From Acidimicrobiia bacterium (lineage in GTDB: Bacteria > Actinomycetota > Acidimicrobiia > Acidimicrobiales > MedAcidi-G1): a stretch of 33,303 nucleotides of DNA. The DNA lies in assembly GCA_012961035.1 (NCBI GenBank), contig DUAC01000061.1, forward strand, positions 1-33,303, written 5' to 3'. A program made the translations under genes and the position numbers. Below the pieces are notes generated by a model that saw only the letters and a program-made list of their open reading frames with translations, had not been told where the DNA came from and ran no database searches. How positions within the stretch are numbered: the stretch's first letter is position 1; every line of letters begins with the position of its first letter. This document shows, one piece after another, positions 29,159 to 33,303 of this stretch.

Positions 29159-30385
29159 ATGACGCACGAACCGACGAGCGACGACGGACATTCCGTCGAC
29201 CAGCCCGTCCACCCGCGCGCCTATGCGGGCGACCTGCCGGTCACCGGTGCATGGCGTCCGGGCGACCCGGTCGGTGATCGGCGCTTCGCTCCGGTCGGTG
29301 GCGGCCGTCCCTTCGTGCTGGAGGGCGGCGGCGTCCTCACCGAGGTGTCGATGGCCTTCGAGACGTGGGGGGAGCTCACTGCGGCGGCCGACAATGCGAT
29401 CCTCATCTGCCACGCCCTCACCGGCGACAGCCACGCCCATGGCCAGGCCGGTGCCGCCCATGCCACCCCCGGCTGGTGGAACCGCGTCATCGGGCCGGGG
29501 TGCGGCATCGACACCGACCGGTACTTCGTGGTCTGCGTCAACTCGTTGGGCGGCTGTCAGGGTTCCACCGGCCCCTCATCGCTGGATCCGGAGACCGGCA
29601 CGCCCTACGGATCCAGGTTCCCGACGGTCACCACCCGGGACATCGTCCGCTGCCAGGCAGCCGTGGCCGACCACCTCGGCGTCGACTCATGGATGGCCGT
29701 CGTAGGCGGTTCCATGGGTGGGATGCAGGTCCTGGAGTGGGGCGTCATGTTCCCCGACCGGGTGCGTGCCATCGCTCCGATCGCCACGACGCTGGCTGCC
29801 AGCGCCCAGCAGGTGGCGTGGAGCGCCGTGGGTCGAACTGCCCTTGCGCTGGATCCGCGGTTCCGGGGTGGCGACTACTACGACGCCAGACCCGGCGACG
29901 GTCCGTTCGCCGGCCTGGCGATCGCCCGGTCGGTGGCCCAGATCACCTACCGCAGCGCCGAGGTGTTCGACGACCGGTTCGCCCGTGAGCTGGTGGACCC
30001 CCGGTCGGTCTTCGGCCACTGGGACCGGTTCCAGGTGGAGTCCTACCTCGACTACCACGGTGAGAAGCTGGTCCGCCGATTCGACGCCAACAGCTACCTG
30101 ACCCTGAACCGGACCATGGACCTGCACGACCTGTCGCGTGACAGGGGATCCATGGAGTCCGCGATCCGGCGTCTGGCGGACCTTCCCGCCATGACGATGA
30201 GCATCAGTTCCGACGTGTTGTATCCGACCGCCCAGCAGGCGGCCATTCGGGATGCCATCCGTGCGGCAGGTGGTCGCTGCGACCACCATGTGATCCAGAG
30301 CCCTGACGGGCACGATGGCTTCCTGCTGGCGGCCCGACAGGTCGGGTCGCTGCTGGCCGGATTCCTGAGAGAGGTTGATGTCTGA
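29159..30385 (+). CDS. metX: Homoserine O-acetyltransferase MetX
   Basis: Activates homoserine with acetyl-CoA for methionine synthesis. The 408-aa alpha/beta-hydrolase has ILICHALTGDSHAHG, GPGCGIDTDRYFVVCVNSLG, the nucleophile Ser185 in GGSMGGMQVLEWG and the late DGHDGFL histidine. The enzyme family also includes succinyl-using members, so acyl donor specificity is not certain. The first 30 residues are a hydrophilic extension. The ATG at 29159 is fixed by the AGGAGA Shine-Dalgarno; the frame is open to 29036 but this runs through the riboswitch. The stop shares one base with the next ATG (TGATG). Confidence 0.95.
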   Translation: MTHEPTSDDGHSVDQPVHPRAYAGDLPVTGAWRPGDPVGDRRFAPVGGGRPFVLEGGGVLTEVSMAFETWGELTAAADNAILICHALTGDSHAHGQAGAAHATPGWWNRVIGPGCGIDTDRYFVVCVNSLGGCQGSTGPSSLDPETGTPYGSRFPTVTTRDIVRCQAAVADHLGVDSWMAVVGGSMGGMQVLEWGVMFPDRVRAIAPIATTLAASAQQVAWSAVGRTALALDPRFRGGDYYDARPGDGPFAGLAIARSVAQITYRSAEVFDDRFARELVDPRSVFGHWDRFQVESYLDYHGEKLVRRFDANSYLTLNRTMDLHDLSRDRGSMESAIRRLADLPAMTMSISSDVLYPTAQQAAIRDAIRAAGGRCDHHVIQSPDGHDGFLLAARQVGSLLAGFLREVDV

Positions 30386-31587
30386 TGGTCGAACCACGGA
30401 ACGGTGCCGGAGGCGAGGTCCCACCGGACGTCGGCCCGGAGACGGCTGCCATCCTGGCCGGACGGGTCGAGGGGGAGCGGTCCTTGGCACCGGTGCTCTA
30501 CCCGTCGTCGACGTTCGAGTTCTTCACGGTCGAGGAGGGCCGGCACCAGGCCACCTCCATCGCGCCCGAGCGGTTCTACAGCCGCTACGGCAACCCGACC
30601 ATCAACGCCTTCGAGGCCACGATCGCGGAGCTGGAGGGTGCCGAGGCAGCGCGGGCCTTCGCCTCGGGCATGGGGGCGATCAGTGCCGTGGTGCTGGGCA
30701 TCTGTTCGTCAGGCGACCACATCGTGGCCCAGCGCCAGCTCTACGCCGGGACGCAGCTGTTCCTGCAGACGGCCTGCCCGCGCTTCGGAATCGACGTCAC
30801 CTTCGTGGACGGCACCCAGCCCGGAGCCTTCGCCGAGGCGGTCGTGCCTGGAAAGACGATGCTGGTGCTGGCCGAGACTCCGGCCAACCCGCGCCTCGAC
30901 ATCATCGACCTGGATGCCCTGGGTTCCATCGTCAACGCCCTGACCGTCGTGGATTCGACGTTCGCCACGCCGATGGGCCAGACGCCCCTCGCCCACGGGG
31001 TGGACCTGGTGCTCCACTCGGCGACGAAGGGGATCGCAGGCCACAACGACGCCACGATCGGCGTGGTGGCAGGCTCCGAAGACCTGATGGCGTGGCTGTG
31101 GGGCTTCGCCGTGCTGCACGGCGCCAACGCCTCGCCCTACGACGCCTACAACGCCCACAGGGGGGTGCGGACCCTGGGCATCCGCCTGCGCCAGCAGACC
31201 GAGTCGGCACGACTCCTGGCTGACTTCCTGGAAGCCCACGATGCGGTGTCCGACGTGCGGTATCCGGGTCTGGCTTCCCATCCCCAGCACGAGCTGGCTG
31301 TGCGCCAGATGCGGTCCATGGGCGGTCTGCTCACCTTCGACCTGGCCGGTGGCCTGGAGGCGGGTCGGCGGTTCGTGGAGGCCACCTCTATTGCACGTCA
31401 GGCCACCTCCCTGGGAGGACCGGAGACGCTGCTCTGCCATTCGGCCACGACCACGCACGTGAGCCTCACGCCCGAGGAGCTGGAGGCCTCCGGGATCGGG
31501 GAGGGGACGGTCCGGGTGTCGTGCGGGCTGGAGAACGTCGACGACCTGGTGGCTGACTTCGGCCGGGGGCTGGATGCTGCGGGCTGA
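30385..31587 (+). CDS. Cys/Met-metabolism PLP enzyme: O-acetylhomoserine sulfhydrylase or cystathionine gamma-synthase
   Basis: 400-aa gamma-family transsulfuration enzyme. The N-terminal RFYSRYGNPTINAFE motif binds the cofactor phosphate of the neighbouring subunit. Lys215 in LHSATKGIAGHNDATIG is the PLP lysine, VVDSTFATP supplies the Asp that holds the PLP nitrogen, and SLGGPETLLCHSATTTH is the C-terminal signature. Coupling to metX, with a 1-nt overlap and a shared SAM riboswitch, implies use of O-acetylhomoserine for homocysteine or cystathionine. The sequence alone does not separate MetY, MetZ and MetB, so no symbol is given. Confidence 0.92.
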   Translation: MVEPRNGAGGEVPPDVGPETAAILAGRVEGERSLAPVLYPSSTFEFFTVEEGRHQATSIAPERFYSRYGNPTINAFEATIAELEGAEAARAFASGMGAISAVVLGICSSGDHIVAQRQLYAGTQLFLQTACPRFGIDVTFVDGTQPGAFAEAVVPGKTMLVLAETPANPRLDIIDLDALGSIVNALTVVDSTFATPMGQTPLAHGVDLVLHSATKGIAGHNDATIGVVAGSEDLMAWLWGFAVLHGANASPYDAYNAHRGVRTLGIRLRQQTESARLLADFLEAHDAVSDVRYPGLASHPQHELAVRQMRSMGGLLTFDLAGGLEAGRRFVEATSIARQATSLGGPETLLCHSATTTHVSLTPEELEASGIGEGTVRVSCGLENVDDLVADFGRGLDAAG

Positions 31588-31597
31588 CGCACGCAAC

Positions 31598-31603
31598 TAC
31601 CAT
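31598..31603 (+). promoter_or_regulatory. -10 element upstream of the small membrane protein gene
   Basis: TACCAT, followed by a purine-rich GGAGGAGGGG segment (31611-31620) and the ATG at 31631. The leader would be about 20 nt. This gene appears to use a Shine-Dalgarno rather than leaderless initiation. Confidence 0.4.
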
Positions 31604-31630
31604 CGGATCACGGAGGAGGGGCTGCCCGTG

Positions 31631-32095
31631 ATGCGATCGCGTTCCACAACCAGGAGGTCGGCGCGTGCCGGCATGGCTGTCGTGGTGCTGGCCGGCGGGC
31701 TGTTGCTCGGCGGTTCCGGTCCAGCCCTCGCCCAGGTGACCACGGTGGAGACCGTGCCGCCCGAGGTGGACGAGGACGGTCGGACTGCGGGGGACCGGAT
31801 CGACCGGATAGTCGTGACGCTGCGGGTCCTGGCTGCGGTGCTCCTCGTGGGGACCGGGGCCTACTGGTGGCAGAGCCGCCCGGCCAACAGGGTGGCCGCC
31901 GGTCTGGCCGATCCCGGTTCCACCGACCGGTTGGCCCGTGTGGTCGCCGAGGCGGGACCGTCGGAAGAGGGTGTCCTGGAGGCCCGGATGCCGACGATCC
32001 AACCACCGGACGAGGTGGAGGCCGTCACGCTGCTCTCTGCTTCGGAACCGGTTCACGAACCGCCTGACGATCCAGCGTCCGGACAACCTGTCTAG
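31631..32095 (+). CDS. Small secreted/membrane protein of unknown function
   Basis: 154 aa, not recognised. The N-terminus has an Arg-rich head, a hydrophobic core (MAVVVLAGGLLLGG) and an ALA-Q signal-peptidase-like site after residue 34. A short acidic Thr/Val/Glu linker is followed by a TM helix (about 60-80, VVTLRVLAAVLLVGTGAYWW) and an acidic Pro-rich cytoplasmic tail of about 70 residues. A GTG one codon earlier (31628) and a longer frame from 31574 are possible; ATG 31631 best fits signal peptide and Shine-Dalgarno. The stop codon TAG is part of the next gene's -10 element. Confidence 0.7.
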   Translation: MRSRSTTRRSARAGMAVVVLAGGLLLGGSGPALAQVTTVETVPPEVDEDGRTAGDRIDRIVVTLRVLAAVLLVGTGAYWWQSRPANRVAAGLADPGSTDRLARVVAEAGPSEEGVLEARMPTIQPPDEVEAVTLLSASEPVHEPPDDPASGQPV

Positions 32096-32098
32096 GGT
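32093..32098 (+). promoter_or_regulatory. -10 element of the 76-aa gene, overlapping the upstream stop codon
   Basis: TAGGGT is followed by 6 nt and the ATG at 32105. Its TAG is also the stop codon of the preceding gene. The layout fits a leaderless transcript. Confidence 0.45.
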
Positions 32099-32104
32099 CG
32101 GACC

Positions 32105-32335
32105 ATGTCCGAACCCGATCTCGACCTCGAGGCCATGTTGGAGCGGTTCCGGGAGCGTGCCAAGGCGGTGCGGACCCGCACCCTGCCCCCGGTGGGTGGC
32201 GAGGAGCGCCAACGCTTCATCGACCAGGCCCAGCACGACTTCCAGGACTTCGCCATCATCGGGGACGCCGAGGCCAGCCTGGATGAGGGCATCCTGACGC
32301 TTCGGATCGACCTGGGCGGCACTTCCGGGGGCTGA
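32105..32335 (+). CDS. Small acidic protein of unknown function (76 aa)
   Basis: 76 aa, not recognised. The N-terminal half is a charged amphipathic helix (LEAMLERFRERAKAVRTR). A middle part, PVGGEERQRFIDQAQHDFQDF, is followed by a short beta-like segment (DEGILTLRIDLGG). No cysteines, TM segment or signal peptide. The start is supported by the TANNNT-6 nt-ATG arrangement. Coding potential is supported by high third-position GC and lack of better alternatives. tRNA-Gly follows 49 nt later. Confidence 0.7.
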   Translation: MSEPDLDLEAMLERFRERAKAVRTRTLPPVGGEERQRFIDQAQHDFQDFAIIGDAEASLDEGILTLRIDLGGTSGG

Positions 32336-32367
32336 CCCTCGGCAACGCCAAACGAGCGGCCTTCCGC

Positions 32368-32373
32368 TATCGT
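32368..32373 (+). promoter_or_regulatory. -10 element of tRNA-Gly
   Basis: TATCGT, 11 nt before the mature tRNA 5' end. Transcription would start near 32380, giving a very short 5' extension for RNase P to remove. Confidence 0.5.
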
Positions 32374-32384
32374 TCCGGTCTGAC

Positions 32385-32460
32385 GCGGACGTAGCTCAGC
32401 TGGTAGAGCATCACCTTGCCAAGGTGAGGGTCGCGGGTTCGAATCTCGTCGTCCGCTCCA
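32385..32460 (+). tRNA. tRNA-Gly(GCC)
   Basis: 76 nt including an encoded CCA end. The acceptor stem GCGGACG pairs with CGTCCGC (32450-32456), the discriminator is T and CCA is at 32458-32460. The D arm has AGCTCAGCTGGTAGAGC, the anticodon stem TCACC/GGTGA encloses loop TTGCCAA with anticodon GCC (32418-32420), and the T arm reads CGGGTTCGAATCTCG. All stems are intact; it decodes GGC and GGU. Confidence 0.97.
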
Positions 32461-32467
32461 TTGGAAT

Positions 32468-32495
32468 CCCCTGCTTAGCAGGGGGTTCTTTTGTT
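32468..32495 (+). terminator. Rho-independent terminator after tRNA-Gly
   Basis: A perfect 7-bp stem CCCCTGC-TTA-GCAGGGG (32468-32484) is followed by a T-rich run (TTCTTTTGTT, 32486-32495). It lies 7 nt after the tRNA and is the only classical intrinsic terminator in the window. Confidence 0.92.
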
Positions 32496-32572
32496 CTAGG
32501 ACTCTGTGGGTTCTGAACCAGTCAAGTGATGACTGAAGCGCAGCTCCTCGGCTAAGCCCTGCTGGCGGGACG

Positions 32573-32578
32573 TAATGT
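32573..32578 (+). promoter_or_regulatory. Candidate -10 element for the acyl-CoA synthetase gene
   Basis: TAATGT, about 66 nt upstream of the ATG at 32645. A purine-rich AGAGAGGGG (about 32629-32637) can serve as Shine-Dalgarno. No conserved -35 was found. Confidence 0.4.
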
Positions 32579-32644
32579 GGGAGCCGCGTAGGTCAACGGC
32601 TACAAGATTGGGCCACGGGCGAAGTCGAAGAGAGGGGTCGAACC

Positions 32645-33303
32645 ATGGCTGTACTGACAAGGGAAGCGGCGGCCACTCGCGGCGACGAGCTTGCACTCGC
32701 CGACGACGACGACACGCGGACATGGGCTCAACTCGACATCAGGGTGAACCGCCTCGTCCACGCACTCAGGGATGCCGGACTCGGGTCGGGCGACACCATC
32801 TCGGTGGTGTCCGGCAACCGCAACGAGTGGTTTGAGGTGGCTCTCGCCTGCTCACACGCCGGCGTCGTGTTCGTGCCCGTCAGCTGGCATCTCGTGGCCT
32901 CGGAAATGGCCTACATCATCGAGGACTCCGGTTCCAAGGCTGTCCTGGTTGGCCACCGCTTCACCGACGTGGTTGCCGAAGCCCTTGCCGACCCCAGGTC
33001 CTCCGCCGTGGAACTGGCGGTGGCCATCGGCGCCCCGGACGATACGCGTTTCGCCGACTTCGAGGCGTTCCTCGGCTCCGGGTCGGACGCCGAACCGAAG
33101 GACCAGGCCTTCGGTGGACCGATGTTCTACACCTCGGGCACGACCGGGCATCCCAAGGGCGTCCGGAGCAGTCTGTCCTCCCCCGAACCCGGCACGCCGC
33201 CCGAAGTGTGGCAACTCGTCGCCTCCGGCTTCACCGATCTCATGACGCTGCCGGGAACCGCCGTCCTCTGCGGGCCCTTCTACCACTCGGCCCAGTGGGC
33301 CTT
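32645..33303 (+). CDS. AMP-binding acyl-CoA synthetase/ligase, N-terminal part (runs off window)
   Basis: The open frame continues to the window end, with 219 residues visible of a probable 500-550. It begins MAVLTREAAATRGDEL and shows the ANL-superfamily layout: TWAQLDIRVNRLVHALRDAG, GDTISVVSGNRNEWFEVALA, VPVSWHLVASEMAYIIEDSG and the ATP-binding P-loop FYTSGTTGHPKGV (about residues 160-172), then a FYHSAQW segment. Such enzymes adenylate a carboxylic acid and join it to CoA. The substrate is not predictable from this part; fatty or aromatic acids are both possible. The catalytic lysine domain lies beyond the window. Confidence 0.93.
   Translation, partial: MAVLTREAAATRGDELALADDDDTRTWAQLDIRVNRLVHALRDAGLGSGDTISVVSGNRNEWFEVALACSHAGVVFVPVSWHLVASEMAYIIEDSGSKAVLVGHRFTDVVAEALADPRSSAVELAVAIGAPDDTRFADFEAFLGSGSDAEPKDQAFGGPMFYTSGTTGHPKGVRSSLSSPEPGTPPEVWQLVASGFTDLMTLPGTAVLCGPFYHSAQWA

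Noticed and set aside
32385-32460. tRNA-Gly as an integration site for a mobile element
   Set aside because: No integrase, no partial tRNA repeat downstream and no change of gene style were seen; a terminator and an ordinary metabolic gene follow.
1-33303. CRISPR array, IS element or prophage
   Set aside because: No spaced direct repeats, transposase, integrase or phage structural motifs were found on either strand.

Overview
The window is high-GC, densely coded chromosomal DNA of a free-living actinobacterium. The evidence is the run recA-miaB-miaA-dapF-hflX-dapC-dapD-dapE-lexA-LysM gene, actinobacterial-type SOS boxes (CGAAC-N4-GTTCG), a SAM-IV-type riboswitch, a coenzyme-B12-dependent ribonucleotide reductase, and many genes that look leaderless. 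I infer an Acidimicrobiia-like marine or soil lineage, but the class assignment is an inference. I see no prophage, IS element, plasmid function or CRISPR array. The only mobile element recognised is an intein.

Layout. 0.1-4.8 kb, plus strand: a CaX-type cation antiporter, then rimO-pgsA-cinA-thpR, tightly packed. 4.85-5.3 kb, minus: msrB. 5.35-6.7 kb: recA behind an SOS-boxed promoter, with a pentapeptide-repeat acidic tail and no recX after it. 6.7-14.6 kb: miaB-miaA-dapF-hflX-dapC, then dapD-dapE, combining tRNA modification, a ribosome-associated GTPase and the succinylase branch of lysine/diaminopimelate synthesis. 14.7-16.1 kb: lexA (minus) and a divergent TM-LysM gene share a 191-bp control region holding four SOS-box-like palindromes. 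16.1-21.9 kb: a RibD-type reductase (minus), then nrdJ, interrupted by a 401-residue homing-endonuclease intein, and thymidine kinase. 21.9-25.9 kb: an NTF2-like gene (minus), then an acyl-CoA dehydrogenase-lgt-nucleotidyl cyclase-ATL run. 25.9-28.9 kb: a structured RNA leader, a DEAD-box helicase and an N6-adenine methyltransferase. 28.9-31.6 kb: a SAM-IV riboswitch with a Shine-Dalgarno-sequestering hairpin in front of metX and a MetY/MetB-type enzyme. 31.6-33.3 kb: a small membrane protein, a 76-aa protein, tRNA-Gly(GCC) with a clear terminator, and the start of an acyl-CoA synthetase that runs off the window.

The most interesting signals are: (1) the NrdJ intein, whose +1 residue is the catalytic thiyl-radical cysteine and whose penultimate residue is Ser instead of His; (2) a hairpin-rich leader with mutually exclusive helices upstream of the DEAD-box gene; (3) the four-box lexA/LysM SOS switch, with one box in the spacer of each divergent promoter; (4) the SAM-IV riboswitch, whose P3-loop/tail pseudoknot can be read directly; and (5) a recurring TANNNT motif 6-9 nt before start codons, which implies widespread leaderless translation.
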